Part shown: positions 34,965 to 44,339 of the stretch, piece after piece
How the letters are laid out: every line of letters starts with the position of its first letter
Position numbering within the stretch: position 1 is the stretch's first letter
Assembly (NCBI RefSeq): GCF_008329525.1
Contig: NZ_NPKQ01000008.1
Location: 186,001 to 250,000 of the forward strand
Reading direction: 5' to 3'
DNA length: 64,000 nucleotides
DNA from: Tardiphaga sp. P9-11
Lineage (GTDB): Bacteria > Pseudomonadota > Alphaproteobacteria > Rhizobiales > Xanthobacteraceae
Position numbers and translations under genes: made by a program
The notes under the pieces: generated by a model
Told to the model about the DNA's origin: nothing
Databases searched by the model: none
What the model saw: the letters and a program-made list of their open reading frames with translations, nothing else

Positions 34965-36386
34965 ATGACCGCCCCCAACGGTTTCACCGACTACATCGTC
35001 AAGGATATCAATCTCGCGCCATTCGGCCGTAAAGAGCTCTCGATCGCCGAGACCGAGATGCCCGGCCTGATGGCCACCCGCGAGGAATTCGGCCCGAAGC
35101 AGGTGCTGAAGGGCGCGCGCATTGCCGGCTCGCTGCACATGACCATTCAGACCGGTGTGCTGATCGAGACGCTGAAGGCGCTCGGCGCCGACATCCGCTG
35201 GGTGTCGTGCAACATCTATTCGACGCAGGATCACGCCGCTGCCGCGATTGCGGCGGCCGGCATCCCGGTGTTCGCGATCAAGGGCGAGAGCCTCACTGAA
35301 TATTGGGACTACACCGCAAAACTGTTCGACTGGCACGGCGGCGGCCATCCCAACATGATCCTCGACGACGGCGGCGACGCCACCATGTATGTCCATCTCG
35401 GCCTGAAGGCGGAGAACGGCGACACGGCATTCCTGGACAAGCCCGGCTCGGAAGAAGAGGAAGTGTTCTTCGCGCTGCTCAAGAAGCAGCTCAAGGAGAA
35501 GCCGAAGGGCTACTTCAAGGCGATCGCTGAGAGCATCAAGGGCGTCTCGGAAGAAACCACAACGGGCGTGCATCGTCTGTACGACATGCAGAAGGCCGGC
35601 ACGCTGCTGTGGCCCGCGATCAACGTCAACGACAGCGTCACCAAGTCGAAATTCGACAACCTCTATGGCTGCCGTGAATCGCTGGTCGACGGCATCCGCC
35701 GCGGCACCGACGTCATGATGTCCGGCAAGGTCGCGATGGTCGCCGGCTTCGGCGACGTCGGCAAGGGCTCGGCCGCTTCGCTGCGTCAGGCCGGCTGCCG
35801 CGTGCTGGTGTCCGAAATCGATCCGATCTGTGCATTGCAGGCGGCGATGGAAGGCTATGAAGTCGTGACCATGGAAGACGCCGCACCGCGCGCCGACATC
35901 TTCGTCACCGCGACCGGCAACAAGGACATCATCACCATCGAGCACATGCGCGCGATGAAGGATCGTGCCATCGTCTGCAACATCGGCCACTTCGACAACG
36001 AGATCCAGATCGCGACCTTGAAGAACCTGAAGTGGGACAATATCAAGCCGCAGGTCGACGAGATCACCTTTCCGGACGGCAAGCGCATGATCCTGCTGTC
36101 GGAAGGTCGCCTCGTGAACCTCGGCAATGCGACCGGCCATCCGTCCTTCGTGATGTCGGCATCCTTCACCAACCAGACGCTGGCGCAGATCGAACTCTAC
36201 GCCAACAACAAGGACGGCAAGTACAAGAAGGAAGTCTACGTGCTGCCGAAGTCGCTCGACGAGAAGGTGGCCCGTCTGCATCTCGCCAAGATCGGCGTCA
36301 AGCTGAGCACGCTCAGCAAGGAACAGGCTGCCTATATCGGTGTGAAGACCGAAGGCCCGTTCAAGGCGGACCACTACCGCTACTGA
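34965..36386 (+). CDS. ahcY: Adenosylhomocysteinase
   Basis: The 473-residue enzyme shows the substrate-domain motifs [20 protein letters not shown] and [16 protein letters not shown], and the NAD-binding motif [20 protein letters not shown]. The insertion between [14 protein letters not shown] and [14 protein letters not shown], giving a length above 460, is usual for the bacterial long form. The C-terminus ends KADHYRY as in the family. It hydrolyses S-adenosylhomocysteine to adenosine and homocysteine and so relieves product inhibition of methyltransferases. A strong terminator follows. Confidence 0.97.
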   Translation: MTAPNGFTDYIVKDINLAPFGRKELSIAETEMPGLMATREEFGPKQVLKGARIAGSLHMTIQTGVLIETLKALGADIRWVSCNIYSTQDHAAAAIAAAGIPVFAIKGESLTEYWDYTAKLFDWHGGGHPNMILDDGGDATMYVHLGLKAENGDTAFLDKPGSEEEEVFFALLKKQLKEKPKGYFKAIAESIKGVSEETTTGVHRLYDMQKAGTLLWPAINVNDSVTKSKFDNLYGCRESLVDGIRRGTDVMMSGKVAMVAGFGDVGKGSAASLRQAGCRVLVSEIDPICALQAAMEGYEVVTMEDAAPRADIFVTATGNKDIITIEHMRAMKDRAIVCNIGHFDNEIQIATLKNLKWDNIKPQVDEITFPDGKRMILLSEGRLVNLGNATGHPSFVMSASFTNQTLAQIELYANNKDGKYKKEVYVLPKSLDEKVARLHLAKIGVKLSTLSKEQAAYIGVKTEGPFKADHYRY

Positions 36387-36410
36387 GTTCGGCTTGATGG
36401 TTTGAATGAG

Positions 36411-36439
36411 AAAAGCCCCGGAGCGATCCGGGGCTTTTT
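36411..36439 (+). terminator. Rho-independent terminator of ahcY
   Basis: AAAAGCCCCGGA and TCCGGGGCTTTT pair around GCGA, with TTTTTG at the end, 25 bp after the ahcY stop codon. Confidence 0.92.
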
Positions 36440-36485
36440 GTTATTCGGATGTTTTCGCTTGCGGTGTAAGCGCTGACCGCTCGGC

Positions 36486-36556
36486 AGTCATTGCGGGCGT
36501 AGCGAAGCAATCCGGAAGGCTCGAGCGAAGACCGGATCGCTTTGTCGCAAGGACGT
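36486..36556. repeat. GTAGCGAAGCAATCC-type intergenic repeat
   Basis: AGTCATTGCGGGCGTAGCGA, then AGCAATCCGG is followed by an imperfect inverted arm CCGGATCGCTTTGTCGCAAG. Elements with the core GCGAAGCAATCC are numerous between genes in Bradyrhizobium/Rhodopseudomonas genomes and support the taxonomic guess. Confidence 0.65.
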
Positions 36557-36565
36557 GGAGAGGCA

Positions 36566-37879
36566 GGCATTCGCGGCTAGCGGGATGCGCGGGGGTGAAG
36601 ATTCACACCGGTTCACAGCCGAACAACTAAAAACTCAAAATGCTTCCTGAAAAGGTGAGCTAGAGGCCTTTGCATCAAGGCATTCCGGTATAGACGACGT
36701 GATTTAAGTGTTGTTCGGGGCAAAAATTATTGCGGATGCTCGTCCTGCAGGTTCGCCGCTTAGCTGCGCCGCGGGCAGCACAAAGTCGAAAGCACATCGG
36801 ACGGCATACTAGATGTCGAAATCGGTAGTTTCTACATGCCGGACACCTCTCGACTGAACTACTAGATGTCGAAAACGAGGTGCCGCCACCTCGAGCTGAT
36901 CAGTTGATTCCGTCCATGATGAAAAAATAGGTATAGGCGCTGGAGGAGACTGAGGGATGTGGCAGCGAGCCCCTCGGAGGTTTCGGGTCATCGCCACCTA
37001 TCAAGGCAGCGACTGCTTGCCGGTCGCACGGCGCCTGCTTCTCCGAACCGCCCTGACGGACGGGCGCGGCGCCTTCACATCCGGAAGAGGCGGAACGGCT
37101 GTCGCCGAGACGCAGCAAGCTATGCCGAAGCCGTTCTCGAAAACCTGCATCGCTTCAGGACTACCGCTACTTGTCAGGCAGGCTGCGTGTTCCCCTACAA
37201 CACGGTTGAATTCGAACCTTGTCAGTCAACAAAGCCTCGCGTTATCGGGATTGCAATCGCAGTTTCCTTGGCGCGTGGCGAATCCTTATGGCGATCACTC
37301 AATTCTTTGAAGATCAGCCCGAGTCCTTAAAAGGGCATTCATTTCATTTCTTTGTTGTGAACGCACGTTTGCTGTGAATCCTTTTGCTTCGATTTGTTCT
37401 CCATCCGCGCCGCGTTTCGCGCAAGGTATCCGATCGATGCAGTATGTCGTCGCTCTCGGAAGGAGAACGGCGCGATCGAGGTGATGCCTGGTTCGTGATG
37501 GAGTTACGTCACGGATGAATTCGATCGTGGTCGCCGAATGTTTGCCGAAGATGACGGGATTGTCGCGGCTTCCGGCGTAATCAGGTCAAGGGGCTTACGT
37601 TGCGAGCTGACGCTGTACGCATCTCGGCCGATCATTGGCTCTGTGAGACCGATCACGACGGGATGGAAATCGATGGCGTGTTCAAGATGATGGCTGAGGC
37701 TTTGGCCGCTGCTACGGCATTTACAAATCGCGTTCCTCTGGCCTTGTCGCGACTTTCTGATCGCGGCGTTGGAAAATTAAAGCGATCGGATTGAGGGACT
37801 TGTGCCTTGCAAAAATTGCATTCAGCATTTTTGCGTGGCCGCGAACGTTGCGGCCATCGAATGAAAAGCGGAGTCATTG
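36566..37879. other. Gene-poor stretch of about 1.3 kb
   Basis: No convincing gene was found. TACTAGATGTCGAAA occurs twice, at 36808 and 36860, 52 bp apart. A 64-codon frame from a TTG at 37600 is possible but weak. Two hairpins stand before the small gene at 37880: GCAAAAAT/ATTTTTGC (37809-37834) and TGGCCGC/GCGGCCA (37836-37856). Confidence 0.45.
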
Positions 37880-38035
37880 ATGAATACGATTGGAAGCAAG
37901 GGGATCAAGATCGACGACAAGAAACTTTCGAACATCATCGATGCGACGAGCGGCCGGGCAATTGCGTGGGCAGAAGAAGTGCGGACTATGGGAGAAGAAG
38001 CCGAAAAGCGGCTCGTAGTCCTCGGCGTGCCGTAA
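37880..38035 (+). CDS. Small hypothetical protein, 51 residues
   Basis: ATG at 37880 follows GCGGAGTCATTG, a good ribosome-binding site. The product begins MNTIGSKGIKIDDKKLSNII, continues DATSGRAIAWAEEVRTMGEE and ends AEKRLVVLGVP. It is charged and helical-looking, with no signal or membrane segment. Codon choice looks like normal coding DNA. Two hairpins just upstream suggest its own regulated transcript. No family recognised. Confidence 0.6.
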   Translation: MNTIGSKGIKIDDKKLSNIIDATSGRAIAWAEEVRTMGEEAEKRLVVLGVP

Positions 38036-38203
38036 GGGAAGGTGTGGAACATTCGCACGCGCACCGCGTGCGGGCCTAGGCAGTCGAGCTTACGATTATA
38101 GCGTCGTTGGATCTTACGTGAAGATCATCCGTAGCCCCACGTGGTGTAACGAGGCCGAGTTCAAGCTGCATCGTGGGCTCTCCTCCGGGAAGGCTGAAAC
38201 GAC

Positions 38204-38230
38204 AAAGGCCGCGCGTGACGCGCGGCCTTT
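38204..38230. terminator. Bidirectional terminator-like hairpin
   Basis: AAAGGCCGCGCG and CGCGCGGCCTTT form a perfect 12-bp stem around TGA. It lies 22 bp past the stop of the leftward hydrolase gene, with A/T ends fitting both directions. Confidence 0.85.
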
Positions 38231-38251
38231 CGCGGTAAAGGTGTGCCTGGC

Positions 38252-38950
38252 TTACTTGGGTGCGGTGATTTCGAACTTCAAGGAGCCGATGCCGTCGACG
38301 CCGCATTCGACCTTGTCGCCGGGCTGAAGCGCCGCAACGCCGGCCGGTGTACCGGTCAGGATGACATCACCGGCGCCGAGTTCGACCTGCAGCGAGAGCT
38401 TGGAGATGATCTCGGCGATGTTCCAGATCATTTCGGACAGGTCGCCCTTCTGTCGTTCGATGCCGTTCACCGAGAGCCAGATCTTGCCCTTGGAGGGATG
38501 GCCGACCTTCGAAGCGGGGGCGAGCGCGCCGGTGGGCGCCGACATGTCGAACGACTTGCCGATCTCCCAGGGCTGCTCTTTCTTGCGCGAGATGGTCTGG
38601 AGGTCGCGGCGGGTGAGGTCGACGCTGACGCCATAGCCCCAGACATGGTCGAGCGCCTTTTCCGGCGAGATGTTGAGGCCGCCGCTCTTCAGCGCGACGA
38701 CGAGTTCGACTTCGTGCTGCATGTCCTTGGTCAGCGTCGGGTAGGGGATCTCGCTGCCGTCCGGAACGATCATGTCGGCGTGCTTGGCAAAGAAGAAGGG
38801 AGGGTTGCGCTCGTCATTGCCGAGTTCGCGGATGTGTTCGAGATAATTGCGGCCCACGCACCACACGCGGCGCACCGGGAATTTCGTAGTCTCGCCCTGA
38901 ACGGCGACGGCGGCCTGCGGCGGAGGGGTGATAACGAACGATGCGGTCAT
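38252..38950 (-). CDS. Fumarylacetoacetate hydrolase-family protein (fumarylpyruvate hydrolase-like)
   Basis: The 232-residue protein has the FAH catalytic domain with RVWCVGRNYLEHIRELGND at the front, the metal ligands in MQHEVELVVAL and YGVSVDLTRRDLQ, the loop KSFDMSAPTGALAP, and the late motif VILTGTPAGVAALQPGD. The size and opening fit hydrolases of acylpyruvates such as fumarylpyruvate, from gentisate-type aromatic breakdown. No ring-cleavage gene is nearby, so the substrate is not certain. It diverges from nothing on its 5' side; the ABC exporter gene lies upstream on the same strand, 76 bp away. Confidence 0.9.
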   Translation of the reverse strand: MTASFVITPPPQAAVAVQGETTKFPVRRVWCVGRNYLEHIRELGNDERNPPFFFAKHADMIVPDGSEIPYPTLTKDMQHEVELVVALKSGGLNISPEKALDHVWGYGVSVDLTRRDLQTISRKKEQPWEIGKSFDMSAPTGALAPASKVGHPSKGKIWLSVNGIERQKGDLSEMIWNIAEIISKLSLQVELGAGDVILTGTPAGVAALQPGDKVECGVDGIGSLKFEITAPK

Positions 38951-39026
38951 GGACGGCTCTCGGGCTGGTTGTGAAGGCTGGGATCAAAACGGATGCCGCT
39001 TGCGCGGCAGACAACAGAAGCAAGTC

Positions 39027-40829
39027 TTACGCCGACGCGTCGAGCGGTGCCAGCGGCGAGGCATCACGATGCTGCAAGCGGAAGAACGATGCGTAGCGTC
39101 CGCCACGGCGCAGCAGGTCGTCGTGGCGGCCGCGTTCGACGATCTCGCCGCCCTCGACCACAAGAATCGCATCTGCGTGCATGATGGTGTGCAGCCGGTG
39201 CGCAATGACGATCGTGGTGCGGTTCTGGCAGAGATGCTCGATGGCCTCCTGCACCGATTTTTCGGATTCGGAATCCAGCGCTGCGGTAGCTTCGTCCAGC
39301 AGGATGACCGGTGCGTTCTTCACCAGCGCGCGCGCAATGGCGATACGTTGGCGCTGGCCGCCGGAGAGTTGTGCGCCATGCTCGCCGACAGGGGTGTCGT
39401 AGCCCAGCGGGAAGCCCATGATGAAATCATGGGCGCAGGCGGCCTTGGCTGCCGCGACGATCTCGTCTTCCGTGGCGCCCGGTTTGCCGAAGGCGATGTT
39501 CTCGCGGATCGTGCCGCGGAACAGATAGACGTCCTGGCCGACATAGGCGGTCTGGCCGCGGAGTGAGCGCCGCGAGACCTGGCCGATCGACTGGCCGTCG
39601 ATGGTGATTTCGCCTTCGCTGACCTCATAGAGTCGCAGCAGCAGTGCCAGCACGGTGGACTTGCCGCCGCCGGAGGGGCCGACCAGCGCGGTGACCTTGC
39701 CGGGCTCGGCGACGAAGCTCATGCGGTTGAGCACCACCTCATTGGGGCGATAGCGGAACGTCACGTCCTGCAGTTCAACGCGCGCATCGGTCAGTTTGAG
39801 CGCCGGCTTGTGGTCGTCATTCGGCTCGGACGCCGGACTGTCCACGATCTCCAAGAGTGTATGAGCGCCGATGATCTGACTGTTGAGATCGATGTTCAGC
39901 CTCGCCAGCCGTTTCGCCGGCTCATAGGCCAGCAGGAAGGCAGTGACGAAGGAAAAGAATTGCCCGGGTGTCGCGCCCATCGCCACCACGCGATAGCCGC
40001 CATACATCAGCGACGCTGCGATGGCGAAACCGCCGAGGGTTTCCATCAGTGGACTGGAGCGGCTGGAGACGCGCGCCATCTTGTTGGCGTTCTGCTCGAC
40101 GGCCGTGATGCTCGCTTCCATGCGCTGCTGCATGGTCTTTTCGAGTGTGAAGGCCTTCACCGTGCGGATGCCCTGGAGCGATTCCTGCATCACTTCCAGA
40201 ATCTCGGTGGTGCCGGTAAACTGGTTGCGGGCGAGGCCCTTGATGCGGCGGACCAGTTTCCGCAGCACCAGCATGGCGGGCGGCGCGACGAGGAAGCCGA
40301 ACAGCGCCATATAGGGGTCCTGCATCACCATCACGCCGACCAGCGCAATCAGCGAGAGCAGGTCGCGGCCGACCGCGTTGATCAGCAGGCTCAGCACCTG
40401 CGTCACCGAATTGGCGCCGGCGGTGAGCCGCTGCAGGAATTCCGACGAATGCCGCTCCGAGAAGAAGCCGATGCTCTCGTTCATCAGCTTGGCGAACAGC
40501 CGGCGCTGATTGTTGGCAACGATGGCGTTGGAAATCTTCGACAGAATGACGGTATGGCCGTAGGTCGACGCGCCCTTGATCAGGAAGATCACGACCACGA
40601 AGCCCGAGAACAGCGCGATACGCTCGATGCTCTTGTCCACATAGGCCTGGTTGATGACCTCGCCGAGCATATAGGCGGCGCCCGCGGTGGTCGCGGCGGA
40701 GACGGCCATCAGCAGGAAGGCCAGGAGGTAGCGCCGCCAATAGGTGACCGCCTGTTCGGCGACCAAGCGGCGGATCAGCGCCCAGGCGCCGTAAGGATCG
40801 TCAGTGACTTTGCGAGTAATCTTGGCCAT
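39027..40829 (-). CDS. MsbA-type ABC exporter (fused membrane and ATPase domains)
   Basis: The 600-residue half-transporter has six membrane helices in about residues 30-320, then an ATPase domain: Walker A GPSGGGKST, Q-loop YVGQDVYLFRGTIRENIAFG, signature LSGGQRQRIAIARAL, Walker B VILLDEATAALD and IVIAHRLHTI. It would act as a homodimer in the inner membrane. The closest functional type is MsbA/lipid-A or multidrug export; the cargo cannot be read from the sequence. It lies upstream of the hydrolase gene on the same strand. Confidence 0.9.
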   Translation of the reverse strand: MAKITRKVTDDPYGAWALIRRLVAEQAVTYWRRYLLAFLLMAVSAATTAGAAYMLGEVINQAYVDKSIERIALFSGFVVVIFLIKGASTYGHTVILSKISNAIVANNQRRLFAKLMNESIGFFSERHSSEFLQRLTAGANSVTQVLSLLINAVGRDLLSLIALVGVMVMQDPYMALFGFLVAPPAMLVLRKLVRRIKGLARNQFTGTTEILEVMQESLQGIRTVKAFTLEKTMQQRMEASITAVEQNANKMARVSSRSSPLMETLGGFAIAASLMYGGYRVVAMGATPGQFFSFVTAFLLAYEPAKRLARLNIDLNSQIIGAHTLLEIVDSPASEPNDDHKPALKLTDARVELQDVTFRYRPNEVVLNRMSFVAEPGKVTALVGPSGGGKSTVLALLLRLYEVSEGEITIDGQSIGQVSRRSLRGQTAYVGQDVYLFRGTIRENIAFGKPGATEDEIVAAAKAACAHDFIMGFPLGYDTPVGEHGAQLSGGQRQRIAIARALVKNAPVILLDEATAALDSESEKSVQEAIEHLCQNRTTIVIAHRLHTIMHADAILVVEGGEIVERGRHDDLLRRGGRYASFFRLQHRDASPLAPLDASA

Positions 40830-41075
40830 CCGCGGTCCAGCGACGGCGCCGGGCAGGGATTTGCCGAGGCGTCAGGGTCAGCTTGCGAAACAGCCGCCTG
40901 ATTGCCCGTTAAATCGCGGTTTTTCAAGCCAAATTCGGGCTTGCCAAGACTTTGTTAACCCGTTGGCCCGGCGGTGTCCGCCGCCGGATTCGGGCCGATT
41001 TTGCCCCAGAATCTCTCGGAAGCGCGGCGCGCGACGGGTACGCGCCGTGCTTCCGGATGGCAGGACTTAACCCGA

Positions 41076-41885
41076 TCAGAACCGGTAATTCACGCCCGCT
41101 TTCATGGTGTGGAACTTGGTATCGACCGAGATGCTGGAGTTGGAGGAGAAGCCATTGGCGACGTCGTTGACGGCGGTGGAGAACAGCGTGCTCCGGCCAA
41201 GATCAACATAGAGATATTCGGTCTTGAACGACCACTGCGGGGTGAATGCGTATTCCAGGCCCGCGCCGGCGGTCCAGCCCCACTGTGTCTGACCGACGGA
41301 AACCGCCGCAACCTGGCCGAGCACGCCATTCGGGCCGGTCAGAGTAAAGTTCCCGTTGGTGTTGACCCGGCCATAGGCGCCGCCGCCGGTGCCGTATAGG
41401 AACACGCGGTCCCATGCATGACCGAGCCGTCCGCGAATCGTGCCGAACCATTCGACTTCGGAGCCGGTGCCGAATGCCGCGGACGTGGTCACGCCGTTAT
41501 TGTTCAGCGTCTGATTGCCCTCGAAGCGGCCCTTGATGCCCGACCACTGGAAGTCGGTCTCGATGCCGACGACGAAGCCGCCATTGTATTGATAGTTGTA
41601 GCCGGCCTGTCCGCCGCCGAAGAAACCGCTTGAGGTCAGGCTGAATTTTCCTTCGGTGCCGGCAACGAGCGCGGCTGCCTCGGCCTGCAACTGCCGCTGT
41701 GTAGCCTGAAACGGATAGTCGAACTTGTCGCCGCCGAAACCGACATTGGCGCCGACATAGAAGCCGGTCCAGGAGAACGCCTGAACGGGCGCGACCGGCG
41801 CCTTCACCGGATAGGAAATGTCGGCCGCAACGGCAGGAACGGCTGCACCGATAAGCAGTGCTGCGCCGGCGAATACTCTCTTCAT
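41076..41885 (-). CDS. Outer-membrane beta-barrel porin (Omp25/RopB-like)
   Basis: The 269-residue product starts at the ATG at 41885 after GAGGGGCC. Residues 1-21 are a signal peptide (MKRVFAGAALLIGAAVPAVA), then ADISYPVKAPVAPVQAFSWT and GFYVGANVGFGGD as in rhizobial Omp25/RopB proteins. Alternating hydrophobic strands follow, including GGQAGYNYQYNGGFVVGIET and WGWTAGAGLEYAFTPQWSFK, and the chain ends with the barrel-closing MKAGVNYRF. It resides in the outer membrane as an eight-strand barrel. It diverges from an AraC gene. Confidence 0.92.
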   Translation of the reverse strand: MKRVFAGAALLIGAAVPAVAADISYPVKAPVAPVQAFSWTGFYVGANVGFGGDKFDYPFQATQRQLQAEAAALVAGTEGKFSLTSSGFFGGGQAGYNYQYNGGFVVGIETDFQWSGIKGRFEGNQTLNNNGVTTSAAFGTGSEVEWFGTIRGRLGHAWDRVFLYGTGGGAYGRVNTNGNFTLTGPNGVLGQVAAVSVGQTQWGWTAGAGLEYAFTPQWSFKTEYLYVDLGRSTLFSTAVNDVANGFSSNSSISVDTKFHTMKAGVNYRF

Positions 41886-42235
41886 GATCAGGCCCCTCAG
41901 TTTCTTGCACGCGGCAAGCGATGTCCGATGCGTCGCCATCATCAGCGATCGCATGTGAAGTGTCGTCGAGCTAAGGCATCTGCGAATGATGCCGGGACTC
42001 GCGGCTTCCACGTGCACAATGACACGGCTGGCGGAGAGGTCTTGTTCATGGGCGTAACAGATTTTAGTTCTCGCGCACTGCCACTAAACTTCGCGTCGAT
42101 GTGGCGTTGTCGCAACAGCATATATGCGCACTACACAAGCGCGGTTGCAGACGTCTGATGTCGTCATGCTGAATATTTGTTGGTGATGTGGTCGCCTGCT
42201 GCTGCTACACTTGTTTTCGGAAATGAGTTGGACGC
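41886..42235. other. Divergent promoter region of porin and AraC gene
   Basis: About 350 bp without a gene and more A+T-rich near 42060-42200. It must contain promoters for the leftward porin and the rightward regulator. No clear operator repeat was found. Confidence 0.45.
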
Positions 42236-43201
42236 ATGCATCAGGCCAGTTTCGTCTCAGATGGATTTGATCCGGAATTGCCGGATCACCAAAAATTCGC
42301 GCTGTGGTGCGAAAATATGGAAGCGCTCACCTGCTGCGTGGACATCACACGTGCTGAAGACCGGCCATTCTCGGCCTTCGTGCACTGGGCAGATTATTCG
42401 AATGTGCGGGTCACCCGGTTCGGCGGCACGTTCAGTCGAATCCGGCGATCCAGTACGGCAATCTCGCGCGGGCCGGACGATGATTTCTGTCTGATGTTTC
42501 ATCGAGGCGAGGGGACGTTGGTTGTCGATCAGGTCGGGCGCGAGACGGCCTTGCCGTCTGACAGAGCGTTTCTCGGCACAAACGGACGTCCGGCCGATTT
42601 GCGATCGAATGCGGATTTTTCGTCGACGACGCTGACCGTCAGCAGGGAACGCCTGTTGCCCCTTATCGGCAATGTCGATGACCTCCTTGTTCACCCACTC
42701 CACGAACGGCGCGCAGCTGTGGCTCATTTGCGGCGCTATATCGACATCTCGGTCGATCTGCTGCGTGATCCGCAGGATGCGCAGCTCGATAGCCATATCA
42801 GCACGACCTTGCTGGATCTCACCGCGCTGGCACTTGGTGCCCGCGGCGACGCTGCGCAACTTGCGTCGATGCGCGGTCTACGCGCGTCGCGAACGCAGGA
42901 AATCATCGCAGAGATCGATCGCCATTTCGCGGATCCGGGTTTCTCGGTGGGGCAGGTCGCGCGCCGGCTGGATGTGTCGCCGCGCTATCTCCAGGACCTC
43001 CTGCAAGATACCGGATCGAGCTTCACCCAACGCCTTCTGGAGCGCCGTCTGCAACATGCGATGCGTTTGCTGACGAGCGAGCAGGGCGATCGGCTGAAGA
43101 TCAGTGAAATCGCACTGGCCAGCGGTTTCAACGAGATCTCATACTTCAATCAGCGATTTCGTCGGCGTTTCGGCGAGACGCCGACGCAGTGCCGGCGCTG
43201 A
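42236..43201 (+). CDS. AraC-family transcriptional regulator
   Basis: The 321-residue product has a C-terminal AraC/XylS DNA-binding domain of about 100 residues with two helix-turn-helix motifs: SVGQVARRLDVSPRYLQDLL and ISEIALASGFNEISYFNQRF, then RRRFGETPTQCRR. The N-terminal part (about 1-200) resembles the AraC-binding-domain-like sensor of activators such as FeaR (SRIRRSSTAISRGPDDDFCL). The inducer is unknown. It faces away from the porin gene and converges with galE, ending 9 bp from it. Confidence 0.92.
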   Translation: MHQASFVSDGFDPELPDHQKFALWCENMEALTCCVDITRAEDRPFSAFVHWADYSNVRVTRFGGTFSRIRRSSTAISRGPDDDFCLMFHRGEGTLVVDQVGRETALPSDRAFLGTNGRPADLRSNADFSSTTLTVSRERLLPLIGNVDDLLVHPLHERRAAVAHLRRYIDISVDLLRDPQDAQLDSHISTTLLDLTALALGARGDAAQLASMRGLRASRTQEIIAEIDRHFADPGFSVGQVARRLDVSPRYLQDLLQDTGSSFTQRLLERRLQHAMRLLTSEQGDRLKISEIALASGFNEISYFNQRFRRRFGETPTQCRR

Positions 43202-43210
43202 TCTGACTAC

Positions 43211-44224
43211 TCAGGCCGATTTCGCCATCAATTCGATCCCATGGCGCTCGCGGGCGAGCTTCTCTTCCCAAGCCAGCGCGTGGCGTGCGATGGTTTCGAG
43301 ATCGTCGTATTGGGGCGTCCAGTCCAACGTCGCGCGGATCCGGGACGTATCGGCGATCATGGTCATGATGTCGCCGTCGCGTCGCGGCGCGTGTTGAACG
43401 GCGAAATTGCGGCCCGATGCACGTCGCACGGCTTCGATCGTTTCCAGCACCGAATAGCCGCGGCCGTAACCGCAATTCAGGGTGGTCGATGTGCCGCCTT
43501 CGCGCAGGTAGCTCAATGCGGCGCGGTGGGCCTGAGCGAGGTCGCTCACATGGATGAAATCGCGGATGCAGCTTCCGTCGGGCGTCGGGTAATCGGTTCC
43601 GAACACGTCGATCTTGCTGCGCTGGCCCGTCGCGGCCTCGACGGCGATCTTGAGCAGATGCGTCGCGCCCATGGTGGCGAGACCAGTTCGGCCCTGCGGA
43701 TCGGCGCCGGCGACGTTGAAGTAACGCAGCGCGACAAACTCCATACCGTAGGCCGGTGCGATGTCGTGCAGCATGATCTCAGTCATCAGCTTCGATGAGC
43801 CGTAAGGTGACAGCGGACGCGTCGGAGCATCCTCGGCCACAGGCGTGAAATCGGGATTACCGTAGACGGCTGCGGTCGATGAGAAGATGAACTTCTTGAC
43901 GCCGCATTTCACAGCCGCGCTGAGCAGGTTGCGCGTCGTCATCGTATTGTTGCGATAGTAACTGAGCGGGTCGCGCATCGATTCCGGCACGACGACGGAG
44001 CCGGCGAAATGGATGACGGCATCGATGCCATGCGCGACGATCACGCCCTCGACGAGATTCTCGTCAGCGACATCGCCGATGAACAGCGGAACGCCTTCGG
44101 GGAGATAGGTCGAGAAGCCCGTCGAAAGGTTGTCGATCACGACCACGCTCTCGCCGGCTTCCACCAGCGCATGGACCATGTGACTTCCGATATAACCGGC
44201 GCCGCCGGTGACAAGGACGGTCAT
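43211..44224 (-). CDS. galE: UDP-glucose 4-epimerase
   Basis: The 337-residue enzyme has NAD motif TGGAGYIGSHMVHALVEAG, the SDR catalytic serine region FIFSSTAAVYGNP, the YxxxK motif in SPYGSSKLM and the family phrase CIRDFIHVSDLAQAH. It interconverts UDP-glucose and UDP-galactose, supplying galactose for LPS and exopolysaccharide. It opens the envelope-sugar cluster and diverges from the glycosyltransferase gene. Confidence 0.95.
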   Translation of the reverse strand: MTVLVTGGAGYIGSHMVHALVEAGESVVVIDNLSTGFSTYLPEGVPLFIGDVADENLVEGVIVAHGIDAVIHFAGSVVVPESMRDPLSYYRNNTMTTRNLLSAAVKCGVKKFIFSSTAAVYGNPDFTPVAEDAPTRPLSPYGSSKLMTEIMLHDIAPAYGMEFVALRYFNVAGADPQGRTGLATMGATHLLKIAVEAATGQRSKIDVFGTDYPTPDGSCIRDFIHVSDLAQAHRAALSYLREGGTSTTLNCGYGRGYSVLETIEAVRRASGRNFAVQHAPRRDGDIMTMIADTSRIRATLDWTPQYDDLETIARHALAWEEKLARERHGIELMAKSA

Positions 44225-44339
44225 TGGATTTGCTCACTCTCCCGTTTTGGGAACGCTATCCCGCCCGGGATGAAGAGTGGGTTTCGACGGCCGGCAACTG
44301 GCCACTATGCTTAATGTTGCGTATAGGAAATCGGGCGAA

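Noticed and set aside
34701-36374. Leftward frame of more than 500 codons opposite ahcY
   Set aside because: Shadow of ahcY and of the end of metK; no protein motifs.
37600-37794. 64-codon frame starting with TTG
   Set aside because: Weak start and no recognisable sequence; not enough support to list as a gene.
40949-40965. CtrA box near the ABC exporter
   Set aside because: Only one TTAACC half-site is present; the second TTAA is missing.
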